NCBI RefSeq assembly: GCF_001022965.1
Contig: NZ_LECZ01000026.1
Span: 868,001 to 932,000, forward strand
Length of the DNA: 64,000 nt
Source of the DNA: Enterobacter genomosp. O
GTDB lineage: Bacteria; Pseudomonadota; Gammaproteobacteria; Enterobacterales; Enterobacteriaceae
Direction: 5' to 3'
Shown here piece by piece: positions 47,320-57,474 of this stretch (its first letter is position 1; the number at the start of each line of letters is the position of its first letter). A program made the translations under genes and the position numbers. The notes beneath the pieces were generated by a model, which was not told where the DNA came from, did not search any database, and was given only the letters and a program-made list of their open reading frames with translations.

Positions 47320-48243
47320 ATGAGTCTGTTACTGGCAATACTTCAGGCGCTGGTGCTGTTCGCCGCTGCGCCGCTGCTTTCCGGGGTGAGCCGCGTGGCG
47401 CGCGCCAGGATGCACAACCGTCGCGGGCCTGGCGTGCTTCAGGAGTACCGCGATCTCTTCAAACTGCTTTCTCGTCAGAGCGTGGCCCCGGACGCCGCAG
47501 GCTGGGTCTTCCGCCTGACGCCGTTTGTGATGGTGGGCGTGATGCTGACCATCGCTACCGCGCTGCCGGTGGTGACGGTGGGCTCGCCGCTGCCGGCGCT
47601 CGGCGATCTGATTACGCTGATTTACCTCTTCGCCATTGCCCGCTTCTTCTTTGCCATTGCGGGCCTGGACACCGGGAGCCCGTTTACCGGCATCGGCGCC
47701 AGCCGCGAGGCGATGCTGGGCGTGCTGGTTGAGCCCATCCTGCTGCTGGGGCTGTGGGTCGCCGCGCAGGTCGCGGGTTCCACCCATATCAGCTTTATCA
47801 CCCACACCGTTTACCACTGGCCGGTTGCCCGCTCCATTCCGCTGGTGCTGGCGCTGTGCGCCTGCGCGTTCGCCACGTTTATCGAGATGGGCAAACTGCC
47901 GTTTGACCTTGCGGAAGCCGAGCAGGAGCTGCAGGAAGGGCCGCTCACCGAATACAGCGGCTACGGCTTTGCGGTGCTGAAGTGGGGCATCAGCCTCAAA
48001 CAGCTGGTGGTGCTGCAGATGTTTGTCGGCGTCTTTTTCCCGTGGGGGCAGATGACGCACTTCTCCGCAGGCGGCCTTGTGCTGGCCGTGGTGGTGGCCG
48101 CCCTCAAGCTGCTGGTCGGCGTGCTGGTGATTGCCCTGTTTGAAAACAGCATGGCGCGCCTGCGTTTTATGGAAACGTCGCGCATCACCTGGGCCGGTTT
48201 TGGTTTTGCATTTTTAGCGTTCGTCTCCTTGCTGGTGGCGTGA
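47320..48243 (+). CDS. hycD: Formate hydrogenlyase membrane subunit HycD
   Basis: HycD is the NuoH-like membrane anchor of hydrogenase 3. The 307-residue protein matches the E. coli length when started at the ATG at 47320, which follows GAGGAG; an in-frame start at 47296 lies within hycC. There are about eight membrane segments. The conserved acidic loop EMGKLPFDLAEAEQELQEGP (near 195-214) and RMHNRRGPG near the N-terminus are the quinone-chamber equivalents. Confidence 0.96.
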   Translation: MSLLLAILQALVLFAAAPLLSGVSRVARARMHNRRGPGVLQEYRDLFKLLSRQSVAPDAAGWVFRLTPFVMVGVMLTIATALPVVTVGSPLPALGDLITLIYLFAIARFFFAIAGLDTGSPFTGIGASREAMLGVLVEPILLLGLWVAAQVAGSTHISFITHTVYHWPVARSIPLVLALCACAFATFIEMGKLPFDLAEAEQELQEGPLTEYSGYGFAVLKWGISLKQLVVLQMFVGVFFPWGQMTHFSAGGLVLAVVVAALKLLVGVLVIALFENSMARLRFMETSRITWAGFGFAFLAFVSLLVA

Positions 48244-48258
48244 TTAAAGAGAGTTTTT

Positions 48259-49968
48259 ATGTCTGAAGAAAAGAAAGGTCAGCAGTATCTCGCCGCGTTG
48301 CATCAGGCTTTCCCCGGCGTGGTGCTGGAGGAGTCCTGGCAAACCAAAGACCAGATCACCGTCACCGTAAAGGTGAACTATCTGCCGGAAGTGGTGGAGT
48401 TTCTCTACTACCAGCAGGGCGGCTGGCTGTCGGTGCTGTTCGGTAACGACGAGCGCCAGCTGTGCGGCAATTACGCCGTGTACTACGTGATGTCGATGGA
48501 GCAGGGGGAGAAGTGCTGGCTCACCGTGCGTGTCGAAGTTGACCCAAATAAGCCGGAATACCCGTCCGTCACGCCGCGCGTGCCTGCCGCCGTCTGGGGC
48601 GAGCGCGAAGTGCGCGACATGTACGGCCTGGTGCCGGTTGGCCTGCCGGACGAGCGCCGCCTGGTGCTGCCGGACGACTGGCCGGATGAACTCTACCCGC
48701 TGCGCAAAGACAGCATGGACTACCGCCAGCGCCCGGCGCCGACCACCGACAGCGAAACCTACGAGTTCATCAACGAGCTGGGCAGCAAGAAGAACAACGT
48801 GGTGCCGATCGGCCCGCTGCACGTCACCTCCGACGAACCGGGCCATTTCCGCCTGTTCGTCGACGGCGAGAATATCATCGACGCCGACTACCGACTGTTC
48901 TACGTCCACCGCGGCATGGAAAAGCTGGCGGAAACCCGCATGGGCTACAACGAAGTGACGTTCCTCTCTGACCGCGTTTGCGGCATCTGCGGCTTCGCCC
49001 ACAGCACCGCCTATACCACCTCGGTGGAGAACAGCATGGGGATCGTGGTGCCGGAGCGAGCGCAGATGATCCGCGCTATTCTGCTGGAAGTGGAGCGCCT
49101 GCACTCGCACCTGCTGAACCTCGGCCTGGCGTGCCACTTCGTCGGCTTTGACTCCGGGTTTATGCAGTTCTTCCGCGTGCGCGAGGCGTCGATGAAAATG
49201 GCGGAGATCCTCACCGGGGCGCGCAAAACCTACGGCCTGAACCTGATCGGCGGGATCCGCCGCGACCTGCTGAAAGACGACATGATCCAGACCCGCCTTC
49301 TGGCGCAGCAGATGCGCCGCGACGTGCAGGAGCTGGTGGACATGCTGCTCAGCACGCCCAACATCGAGCAGCGCACCGTCGGCATCGGCCGCCTTGACCC
49401 GGAAATCGCCCGCGACTTCAGCAACGTCGGCCCGATGGTGCGCGCCAGCGGCCACGCCCGCGACACCCGCGCCGATCACCCGTTCGTCGGCTACGGCCTG
49501 CTGCCGATGACCGTGCACAGCGAGCAGGGCTGCGACGTCATCTCCCGCCTCAAGGTGCGCATCAACGAGGTGTTCACCGCGCTGAACATGATCGACTTTG
49601 GGCTCGATAACCTGCCGGGCGGCCCGCTGATGGTCGAGGGTTTCACCTACATTCCGAACCGTTTTGCCCTCGGCTTTGCCGAAGCGCCGCGCGGGGATGA
49701 TATCCACTGGAGCATGACCGGCGACAACCAGAAGCTCTACCGCTGGCGCTGCCGTGCGGCCACCTACGCCAACTGGCCAACCCTGCGCTACATGCTGCGC
49801 GGCAACACGGTCTCCGATGCGCCGCTGATCATCGGCAGCCTCGACCCGTGCTACTCCTGCACCGACCGCATGACCGTCGTGGACGTGCGCAAGAAGAAAA
49901 GCCAGGTGGTGCCGTACAAAGAGCTTGAGCGCTACAGCATCGAGCGTAAGAACTCGCCGCTGAAATAA
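48259..49968 (+). CDS. hycE: Hydrogenase 3 large (NiFe) subunit HycE
   Basis: HycE carries the NiFe active site that evolves hydrogen. The 569-residue precursor has a NuoC-like N-terminal domain (about 1-150) and a NuoD/NiFe domain. The two nickel cysteine pairs are CGICG (near 241-245) and DPCYSC (near 531-534). HycI is expected to cleave after Arg537, in CTDR-MTVVDV, releasing 32 residues; both the site and the 569 length equal E. coli. It is followed by hycF after 9 bp. Confidence 0.98.
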   Translation: MSEEKKGQQYLAALHQAFPGVVLEESWQTKDQITVTVKVNYLPEVVEFLYYQQGGWLSVLFGNDERQLCGNYAVYYVMSMEQGEKCWLTVRVEVDPNKPEYPSVTPRVPAAVWGEREVRDMYGLVPVGLPDERRLVLPDDWPDELYPLRKDSMDYRQRPAPTTDSETYEFINELGSKKNNVVPIGPLHVTSDEPGHFRLFVDGENIIDADYRLFYVHRGMEKLAETRMGYNEVTFLSDRVCGICGFAHSTAYTTSVENSMGIVVPERAQMIRAILLEVERLHSHLLNLGLACHFVGFDSGFMQFFRVREASMKMAEILTGARKTYGLNLIGGIRRDLLKDDMIQTRLLAQQMRRDVQELVDMLLSTPNIEQRTVGIGRLDPEIARDFSNVGPMVRASGHARDTRADHPFVGYGLLPMTVHSEQGCDVISRLKVRINEVFTALNMIDFGLDNLPGGPLMVEGFTYIPNRFALGFAEAPRGDDIHWSMTGDNQKLYRWRCRAATYANWPTLRYMLRGNTVSDAPLIIGSLDPCYSCTDRMTVVDVRKKKSQVVPYKELERYSIERKNSPLK

Positions 49969-49977
49969 GGACTCGCC

Positions 49978-50520
49978 ATGTTTACCTTTATCAAAAAAGT
50001 GATCAAAACCGGCACGCCTACCAGCCGCTATCCGCTGGAGCCGATGCCGGTGGATAAAAACTTTCGCGGCAAGCCGGAGCACAACCCGCAGCAGTGCATC
50101 GGCTGTGCGGCCTGCGTCAACGCCTGTCCGTCGAATGCCCTGACGGTAGAAACGGATCTCAAAACCGGCGAGCTGGCCTGGCAGTTTAACCTCGGGCGCT
50201 GCATCTTCTGCGGCCGCTGCGAAGAGGTCTGCCCGACGGTGGCCCTTCGCCTGTCTCAGGAGTACGAGCTGGCGGTGTGGAAGAAAGAGGATTTCCTCCA
50301 GCAGTCGCGCTTTGACCTGTGCAACTGCCGCGTCTGCCGGCGTCCGTTCGCCGTGCAAAAAGAGATCGACTACGCCATCGCGCTGCTGCAGCACAACGGC
50401 GATGCCCGCGCGGAGCACCATCGTGAAAGCTTTGAAACCTGCCCTGAGTGCAAGCGGCAGAAGTGCCTGCTGCCGTCCGACCGCATTGATATTACCCGCC
50501 ATATGAGAGAGGCCAGCTGA
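49978..50520 (+). CDS. hycF: Formate hydrogenlyase iron-sulfur subunit HycF
   Basis: HycF is a NuoI-like ferredoxin subunit between HycB and HycG. The 180-residue protein has two 4Fe-4S motifs, [12 protein letters not shown] (about 40-51) and [12 protein letters not shown] (about 75-86). A C-terminal cysteine-rich region ([19 protein letters not shown]) may hold an additional metal. Its TGA stop overlaps the hycG ATG by one base. Confidence 0.97.
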   Translation: MFTFIKKVIKTGTPTSRYPLEPMPVDKNFRGKPEHNPQQCIGCAACVNACPSNALTVETDLKTGELAWQFNLGRCIFCGRCEEVCPTVALRLSQEYELAVWKKEDFLQQSRFDLCNCRVCRRPFAVQKEIDYAIALLQHNGDARAEHHRESFETCPECKRQKCLLPSDRIDITRHMREAS

Positions 50521-51287
50521 TGGACAATTTACTCGGCCCGCGCGACGCGAACGGCATTCCGGTGCCGATGACGGTCGACGAATCTATCGCCAGCATGAAG
50601 GCGTCGCTGCTGAAAAAAATCAAACGCTCGGCCTACGTCTACCGCGTGGACTGCGGCGGCTGCAACGGCTGCGAGATTGAGATCTTCGCCACCCTGTCAC
50701 CGCTGTTTGACGCTGAGCGCTTCGGCATCAAGGTGGTGCCGTCTCCGCGCCATGCGGACATCCTGCTGTTTACCGGGGCAGTGACACGCGCCATGCGATC
50801 CCCCGCGCTGCGCGCCTGGCAGTCCGCGCCCGATCCGAAAATTTGCATCTCCTACGGGGCCTGCGGCAACAGCGGCGGCATCTTCCACGACCTTTACTGC
50901 GTCTGGGGCGGCACCGACAAAATCGTGCCGGTGGACGTCTACATCCCGGGCTGCCCGCCGACGCCTGCCGCGACGCTGTACGGCTTTGCGATGGCGCTCG
51001 GCCTGCTGGAGCAAAAAATCCACGCCCGCGAGCCGGGCGAGCTGGATAACCAGCCTGCGACCATCCTGCACCCGGACATGGTGCAGCCGCTGCGGGTCAA
51101 GGTCGATCGCACGGCGCGGAAACTGGCGGGCTACCGCTATGGCCGCCAGATTGCCGACGATTACCTGCGCCTGCTGAGCCAGGGCGAACATCAGGTGGCG
51201 CGCTGGCTGGAGGCGGAAAACGATCCGCGTCTCAATGAGATCGTGGCAAACCTGAACAGCATCGTGGATGAGGCGCGTATCCGATGA
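50520..51287 (+). CDS. hycG: Hydrogenase 3 small subunit HycG
   Basis: HycG is the NuoB-like small subunit that carries the 4Fe-4S cluster proximal to the NiFe centre of HycE. The 255-residue protein has cluster ligands in [11 protein letters not shown] (near 42-52), YGACGNSGG (near 115) and PGCPPTP (near 144). It overlaps hycF by one base and hycH by 4 bases. Confidence 0.97.
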   Translation: MDNLLGPRDANGIPVPMTVDESIASMKASLLKKIKRSAYVYRVDCGGCNGCEIEIFATLSPLFDAERFGIKVVPSPRHADILLFTGAVTRAMRSPALRAWQSAPDPKICISYGACGNSGGIFHDLYCVWGGTDKIVPVDVYIPGCPPTPAATLYGFAMALGLLEQKIHAREPGELDNQPATILHPDMVQPLRVKVDRTARKLAGYRYGRQIADDYLRLLSQGEHQVARWLEAENDPRLNEIVANLNSIVDEARIR

Positions 51288-51694
51288 GTGAAACGGTGGT
51301 GTTCAGCCAGCTGAGCCGTAAGTTTATTGATGAGAACGATGCCACGCCGGATGCGGCGCAGCAGGTGGTCTATTACAGCCTGGCGATTGGGCACCACCTC
51401 GGGGTGATCGACTGCCTGGAGGCGGCGTTAAGCTGCCCGTGGCCTGAGTACCTGGCGTGGATCGCCACGCTGGAGGAGGGCAGTACGGCGCGGCGCAAAA
51501 TGGAAGGCGTGCCGAAGTACGGCGAGATCGTTATCGACGCCAACCACATTGCGATGCTCGCCAACGCCTTTGACGCGGCGCTGAGCAGACAAACCCCCGA
51601 GCAGCAGACGTGGAGCAAAACGCTGCTCGGCATGCTGCATGATATTCATCAGGAGAGCGCCATCTACCTGATGGTGAGGAGATTACGTGACTGA
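51284..51694 (+). CDS. hycH: Hydrogenase 3 maturation protein HycH
   Basis: HycH is needed for processing of the HycE precursor in E. coli, by a mechanism that is not clear. The 136-residue protein matches it in length and sequence ([20 protein letters not shown]). It has no cysteine cluster or membrane segment. It overlaps hycG by 4 bases and hycI by 8. Confidence 0.95.
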   Translation: MSETVVFSQLSRKFIDENDATPDAAQQVVYYSLAIGHHLGVIDCLEAALSCPWPEYLAWIATLEEGSTARRKMEGVPKYGEIVIDANHIAMLANAFDAALSRQTPEQQTWSKTLLGMLHDIHQESAIYLMVRRLRD

Positions 51695-52142
51695 CGTTTT
51701 ACTGTGCGTGGGCAACAGCATGATGGGCGACGACGGTGCGGGGCCGCTGCTCGCAGAGATGTGCGCCGCGAATCCGCAGGGCAGCTGGGTGGTGATTGAC
51801 GGCGGCAGCGCGCCGGAAAACGACGTGGTCGCCATTCGCGAGCTACACCCGGAGAGGCTGTTAATCGTCGATGCCACCGATATGGGGCTCAACCCCGGCG
51901 AGATCCGCCTGATTGACCCGGACGACATCGCCGAGATGTTTATGATGACCACCCACAATATGCCGCTGAACTACCTGGTCGATCAGATTAAAGACGACGT
52001 GGGCGAGGTGCTGTTTTTGGGCATTCAGCCGGACATTGTTGGGTTTTATTACCCGATGACGCCGCCGGTGAAAGAGGCGGTGGACGTGGTGTATTCACGG
52101 CTTGCCGGGTGGGTTGGGAATGGGGGATTTTCTCCACTCTGA
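51687..52142 (+). CDS. hycI: Hydrogenase 3 maturation endopeptidase HycI
   Basis: HycI is the nickel-dependent protease that removes the C-terminal extension of HycE once nickel is in place. The 151-residue protein begins at a GTG preceded by GAGGAGA. The nickel-ligand residues known from E. coli HycI are all present: Asp16 (in GNSMMGDDGAG), Asp62 (in VDATDMG) and His90 (in MMTTHNMPL). The C-terminus is slightly shorter than the E. coli protein. It is the last gene of the hyc operon; a REP unit follows. Confidence 0.96.
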   Translation: MTDVLLCVGNSMMGDDGAGPLLAEMCAANPQGSWVVIDGGSAPENDVVAIRELHPERLLIVDATDMGLNPGEIRLIDPDDIAEMFMMTTHNMPLNYLVDQIKDDVGEVLFLGIQPDIVGFYYPMTPPVKEAVDVVYSRLAGWVGNGGFSPL

Positions 52143-52147
52143 GCAGT

Positions 52148-52181
52148 GCCGGGTGGCGGCATTGCCTTACCCGGCCTACCA
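52148..52181. repeat. REP/PU element after hycI
   Basis: GCCGGGTGGCGGCATTGCCT followed by TACCCGGCCTACC is a single REP-type hairpin 6 bp past the hycI stop codon. Confidence 0.8.
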
Positions 52182-52186
52182 AACCC

Positions 52187-52280
52187 ATCTCCCCCTCCCT
52201 GTGGGCTGAGGGTTCCACACAAAATAATGCCTGCAGGGACGACCCCCTCTCCCTTTGGGAGAGGGCTGGGGTGAGGGGGA
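52187..52280. repeat. CCCTCTCCC-family inverted repeat, second copy
   Basis: Starts with CCATCTCCCCCTCCCTGTGG and ends with GGGAGAGGGCTGGGGTGAGG, with a CCCTCTCCCTTTGGGAGAGG hairpin inside. Same family and size as 12717-12814, but with a more degenerate left arm. Lies between hycI and ascB. Confidence 0.7.
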
Positions 52281-52625
52281 ACATACGGCTCTGGTGGTCA
52301 TTCCGTTCACTTCATGTTCCTTGCTACTCTGTAACGACATGACCGGTGAACGTGCCAGGGTGGCTCAGTCGCCACCACCCTGGCGACCCGGGCTCCCGGC
52401 GGTAAATCGCCGCTTCGCGGTACCCTCGGCTTATTCCTTCAGGCTATCGGGTCGGGCATGAGCCTGCATCCCTGCAGGCCACGCCCTCTCGGCGCATCCC
52501 TGCGCCTCGCCCCGGCCTTACGGAAACGCCTCGGCGATTTACAGCCGGACCAGGGCATCGCTGTAATCCATTCATTTTCCTGAAGCAACATTCACCGCTT
52601 CCGGTTAAAAAAATTACTGGGGATC
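52281..52625. other. GC-rich structured non-coding element between hycI and ascB
   Basis: No credible gene is seen here, only short frames with unlikely composition. The core, about 52352-52565, is full of inverted repeats. CCAGGGTGG/CCACCCTGG is at 52355-52363 and 52375-52383. GCCTGCATCCCTGCAGGC is at 52462-52479 and GGCGCATCCCTGCGCC at 52491-52506. A long-range perfect 10-bp pair is TAAATCGCCG (52403-52412) with CGGCGATTTA (52532-52541). Read on the minus strand, the two small hairpins expose the same AGGGA-type loop. The pattern suggests a folded RNA or a relic of a repetitive or mobile element; its identity is unknown. Confidence 0.5.
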
Positions 52626-52662
52626 CCTCAGCCCTGTGGGAGAGGGCTGGGGTGAGGGCAAC
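52626..52662. repeat. Partial CCCTCTCCC-family repeat next to ascB
   Basis: CCCTCAGCCCTGTGGGAGAG followed by GGCTGGGGTGAGGGC, a shortened copy of the 52187-52280 unit. It lies just past the ascB stop codon on the minus strand and could act as its 3' hairpin. Confidence 0.65.
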
Positions 52663-52665
52663 AGG

Positions 52666-54108
<1,443 letters not shown>

Positions 54109-55560
54109 TTATGCTTGTACCGCTTTGCTCTGGGCCGGTGCGGTCTGCAGGGCGCGCGCTTTTTCGGCGTCGTCTTCAACCGGGATATCTTCAAAACCGA
54201 GTATCAGGGTCAGAACAAACGACAGCACCACTGCCAGCCCCATCACGCCAAACACCCAGACGATGGTCATCGGGTTCGCCGGGTCAAAGAACTGCACGCT
54301 GGTAAACAGCCCCGGCGCCGCCATCGAGTGGCTGGCAAGACCCGCGATGCCGGCCACCGCGCCGCAGATAAAGCCGCTGATCAGGCTCGCAATCAGTGGA
54401 CGTTTCAGGCGAATCGCCACGCCGTACAGCGCCGGTTCAGAGATCCCCGCCATAATGGCGGAGGCTGCCGCCGCCAGCGCCGTCTGGCGCAGCTCCGGGT
54501 TTTTGGTTTTCCACGCCACCGCCAGCGACGAACCGCCGAGCGACAGGTTGGCGCCGATTTCTGACGGCATCACCATCCCCTCTTTGCCCGTTTCGGCAAT
54601 GGTCTGAATGATGGTCGGCGTAAAGACGCGGTGCATCCCGGTCATGACCAGCAGCGGCCACAGCGCGCCCATGATGGCAACGGAGAGCCAGCCCAGATAG
54701 CCGTGAATGGTGTAAACCAGCGCGGAGATGGCGCTACCGATCCAGATGCCCAGCGGCCCAATCAGCACGATGGCAAGCGGGGCGGCAATCAGCACGATCA
54801 GCATCGGCTTGAGGAAGTTTTTCGTTACCGCCGGCGTAATGCGATCGACCCAGCGTTCGATATAAGACAGGCACCAGGTCATCACCAGCGCGGGGATGAC
54901 GGTGTAGGTGTATTTCACCGCCGTCACCGGGATAAAGGCGAACTCAACGTGCTCGCCCTGCGCGGCTTTCGCCATCAGCTCGATAAAACTCGGGTGGACC
55001 AGCACGCCCGCAATGGCTATCGCCAGCGACATGTTGGTTTTGAATTTTACCGCCGCTGAGGCCGCCACCATCAGCGGCAGGAAGAAGAACGCGCCGTCGC
55101 CGATGACGGTCAAAATGGTGAGCGTCGGCGCGCCTTTTGGCAGCACGCCGGTCATCTCAAGGATCATCGCCAGCAGTTTGACCATCGAGCCGCCGATGAT
55201 CGCCGGGATCAGCGGCGACATGGTGCCGATCAGCGCATCGAGGATCCCGGCGCCAATGCGGCGCAGGGTCAGTTTTTGCGGACCTTCCGGTACGGCAGGT
55301 TGCAGGCTGGTTGGCAGCAGGCTCACCACCTCGCGGTACGCCTGGGACACGGTGTTGCCAATGATCACCTGGCACTGGTTGTCGTTGCGCACCACGCCGA
55401 GCACGCCGCTGATGCTTTTCAGGCGCGGGGCGTCGGTAAGGCTCTCGTCTTTCAGAACGAAGCGCAGACGCGTCATGCAGTGGGTGACGGCGACAATGTT
55501 CTCTTTGCCGCCCAGCGCGCTGACAACGTCGTTCGCCAGCGCGGCATAATTTTTGGCCAT
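54109..55560 (-). CDS. ascF: PTS beta-glucoside EIIBC permease AscF
   Basis: AscF imports and phosphorylates arbutin, salicin and cellobiose-like beta-glucosides. The 483-residue protein begins MAKNYAALANDVVSALGGKE. The EIIB domain comes first (about 1-90), with phospho-Cys28 in HCMTRLR, followed by an EIIC domain of about ten membrane segments (about 105-460). No EIIA domain is present, so Crr must donate phosphate. The ATG at 55560 is preceded by AGGA and matches E. coli; the in-frame start at 55620 adds 20 unlikely residues. It is divergent from ascG. Confidence 0.95.
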   Translation of the reverse strand: MAKNYAALANDVVSALGGKENIVAVTHCMTRLRFVLKDESLTDAPRLKSISGVLGVVRNDNQCQVIIGNTVSQAYREVVSLLPTSLQPAVPEGPQKLTLRRIGAGILDALIGTMSPLIPAIIGGSMVKLLAMILEMTGVLPKGAPTLTILTVIGDGAFFFLPLMVAASAAVKFKTNMSLAIAIAGVLVHPSFIELMAKAAQGEHVEFAFIPVTAVKYTYTVIPALVMTWCLSYIERWVDRITPAVTKNFLKPMLIVLIAAPLAIVLIGPLGIWIGSAISALVYTIHGYLGWLSVAIMGALWPLLVMTGMHRVFTPTIIQTIAETGKEGMVMPSEIGANLSLGGSSLAVAWKTKNPELRQTALAAAASAIMAGISEPALYGVAIRLKRPLIASLISGFICGAVAGIAGLASHSMAAPGLFTSVQFFDPANPMTIVWVFGVMGLAVVLSFVLTLILGFEDIPVEDDAEKARALQTAPAQSKAVQA

Positions 55561-55593
55561 CGGATGTGATCCTGTTATCGTTGTGAGAAATGT

Positions 55594-55608
55594 AGGAAAC
55601 CGGTTCCA
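55594..55608. promoter_or_regulatory. AscG-type operator
   Basis: AGGAAACCGGTTCCA, centred on the palindrome AACCGGTT (55598-55605), is a typical LacI/GalR-family operator. It lies 38 bp upstream of ascF in the 214-bp gap between ascF and the divergent ascG. The rest of the gap is unremarkable. Confidence 0.65.
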
Positions 55609-55774
55609 CATAATCATCATGAGTTTTTATGAATGAAACAAGATCGCTTTTTGACCATTTTTTCGTTTCGTGATGCGGATCGCAATGGAGTGCCAAAAGC
55701 GTGATTTCGCCGCTACGACAATTTCCCCGCGGTGCAGTACACTGCGCTCCATCAGATGCAGACGGAATAACAAC

Positions 55775-56788
55775 ATGACCACGATGCTTGAAGTGGCGAA
55801 GCGGGCAGGCGTTTCGAAAGCCACGGTGTCCCGGGTGCTGTCGGGAAATGGCTACGTCAGCCAGGAGACCAAAGACCGGGTGTTTCAGGCCATTGAAGAG
55901 AGCGGCTATCGTCCGAATTTACTGGCGCGCAACCTGGCGACCAAACGTACCCAGACGCTGGGGCTGGTGGTGACCAACACCCTTTATCACGGCGTTTACT
56001 TCAGCGAACTGCTGTTTCACGCCGCGCGCATGACCGAAGAGAAAGGGCGGCAGCTGATCCTCGCGGACGGCAAGCACAGCGCGGACGAAGAGCGCGAAGC
56101 GATCCAGTACCTGCTCGATATGCGCTGCGACGCGGTGATTATCTATCCGCGTTTCCTGAGCGTGGAAGAGATGGATGAGATCGTCGAGAAGTGCGAGCAG
56201 CCCATCATGGTGCTCAACCGCCGCCTGCGGAAAAACAGCAGCCACAGCGTCTGGTCCGATCATAAAGCCTCCAGCCAGGACGCGGTGGCGCAGCTGATTG
56301 CGAAAGGCCACCGGGAAATCGCGTTTATTACCGGTTCGCTGGATTCGCCGACCGGGGTTGAGCGTCTCTCCGGCTACAGGGACGCGCTGGCGCAGCACGG
56401 TATTCCGGTGCGCGAGGGGCTGATCGCGCAGGGGAAGTGGAACCCCGCCAGCGGCGCGGCGGCGGTGGCCGAACTGCTTGCGCGCGGCGAGCGCTTTACG
56501 GCGCTGGTGGCCAGTAATGACGATATGGCAATCGGTGCCATGAAGCAGCTGCACGACAGCGGCGTTGCTACCCCGGACGCGGTGTCGGTGATCGGTTTTG
56601 ACGACGTGGCCATCGCGCCTTATATCGTGCCGTCGCTCTCCAGCGTTCGCATCCCGGTGACGGAGATGATCAAAGAAACCATCAGCCGCCTGATCTTCAT
56701 GCTCGACGGCGGTGAGTTCAAATATCAGCAAACCTTCTCCGGCGAGCTTGTCCTGCGCGACTCGGTTATTGACGGCCCGCACCGCTGA
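55775..56788 (+). CDS. ascG: LacI-family repressor AscG
   Basis: AscG represses ascFB in the absence of beta-glucosides. The 337-residue protein has the LacI-type HTH at the start (MTTMLEVAKRAGVSKATVSR) and hinge helix region NLLARNLATKRTQ. The periplasmic-binding-protein-like effector domain spans about 62-330. The ATG at 55775 is selected because the HTH begins there and the length equals E. coli AscG (336); the 55670 start lies upstream of the HTH. It is divergent from ascF with an AACCGGTT operator between. Confidence 0.95.
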   Translation: MTTMLEVAKRAGVSKATVSRVLSGNGYVSQETKDRVFQAIEESGYRPNLLARNLATKRTQTLGLVVTNTLYHGVYFSELLFHAARMTEEKGRQLILADGKHSADEEREAIQYLLDMRCDAVIIYPRFLSVEEMDEIVEKCEQPIMVLNRRLRKNSSHSVWSDHKASSQDAVAQLIAKGHREIAFITGSLDSPTGVERLSGYRDALAQHGIPVREGLIAQGKWNPASGAAAVAELLARGERFTALVASNDDMAIGAMKQLHDSGVATPDAVSVIGFDDVAIAPYIVPSLSSVRIPVTEMIKETISRLIFMLDGGEFKYQQTFSGELVLRDSVIDGPHR

Positions 56789-56825
56789 TGTCGACAGCTG
56801 TCATCGTCATAAGTGACGATGACAG
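56788..56825. promoter_or_regulatory. FhlA-type dyad upstream of hydN
   Basis: CTGTCATCGTCA (56798-56809) and TGACGATGACAG (56814-56825) are perfect 12-bp arms with a TAAG spacer, preceded by TGTCGACA (56790-56797). TGTCG and TGACA elements match FhlA-type sites. It begins at the ascG stop codon and lies about 50 bp upstream of the hydN sigma-54 promoter. Confidence 0.65.
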
Positions 56826-56871
56826 CGCCGCTGTGATTTTTAAAATCGCTTTAAATCAATAGGTTAATAAT

Positions 56872-56887
56872 TGGCACGGTTTATGAA
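56872..56887 (+). promoter_or_regulatory. Sigma-54-like promoter of hydN-hypF
   Basis: The -24 element TGGCAC (56872-56877) is perfect, while the -12 element reads ATGAA instead of TTGCA, so the promoter may be weak. It lies 36 bp before the hydN ATG. E. coli hydN-hypF is sigma-54/FhlA controlled. Confidence 0.6.
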
Positions 56888-56922
56888 TATCTCCGCGCAT
56901 AACTGTAATGCTGGAGAAGCAG

Positions 56923-57468
56923 ATGAACCGTTTTATTATGGCCGATGCCAGTAAGTGTATTGGTTGCCGTACCTGTGAAGTGGCGTGCGTGGTTTCCCAT
57001 CAGGCAGAGCAGGATTGCGCGTCGCTTACCCCTGACACCTTCCTGCCGCGCATCCACGTCATCAAAGGCGTGAATATTTCCACCGCCGCCATCTGTCGTC
57101 AGTGCGAAGACGCCCCGTGCGCGAACGTCTGCCCGAACGGGGCGATCAAACGCGAGAAAGGCTTTGTGCACGTAATGCAGGAGCGCTGCATTGGCTGCAA
57201 AACCTGCGTAGTCGCCTGTCCGTACGGCGCGATGGAGGTGGTGGTCCGTCCGGTGGTCCGCAACAGCGGCATGGGGCTGAGCGTGCGCGCGGAGAAAGCC
57301 GAAGCCAACAAATGTGACCTCTGCTACCACCGCGACGCTGGCCCGGCCTGCATGGAATCCTGTCCGACGCACGCGCTGGTCTGCGTGGATCGCGACAAGC
57401 TTGAGCAGATGAGCGCAGAAAAGCGCCGTCGCGCGGCGTTCGACACCTCCTCATCGCTGCTGTTCTGA
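56923..57468 (+). CDS. hydN: Electron transport protein HydN (4Fe-4S)
   Basis: HydN is a ferredoxin-like protein linked to formate dehydrogenase-H activity. The 181-residue protein starts MNRFIMADASKCIGCRTCEV. It has four cysteine clusters: CIGCRTCEVAC, CRQCEDAPCANVC, CIGCKTCVVAC, and CDLC...CMESC. It is a close relative of HycB in the same window. The ATG at 56923 follows GGAG; the 56908 start is upstream of that site. hypF follows 6 bp after its stop. Confidence 0.95.
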   Translation: MNRFIMADASKCIGCRTCEVACVVSHQAEQDCASLTPDTFLPRIHVIKGVNISTAAICRQCEDAPCANVCPNGAIKREKGFVHVMQERCIGCKTCVVACPYGAMEVVVRPVVRNSGMGLSVRAEKAEANKCDLCYHRDAGPACMESCPTHALVCVDRDKLEQMSAEKRRRAAFDTSSSLLF

Positions 57469-57474
57469 GCCGTC

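Noticed and set aside
48244..50502. 752-codon open frame opposite hycE and hycF
   Set aside because: Antisense to strongly conserved hydrogenase genes, no promoter or ribosome binding site, no recognisable motif.
52255..52461. 68-codon frame in the hycI-ascB gap as a small gene
   Set aside because: The start lies inside a repeat unit, the composition is Arg/Pro/Ser-rich, and the frame runs through strong inverted repeats; a non-coding explanation is better.
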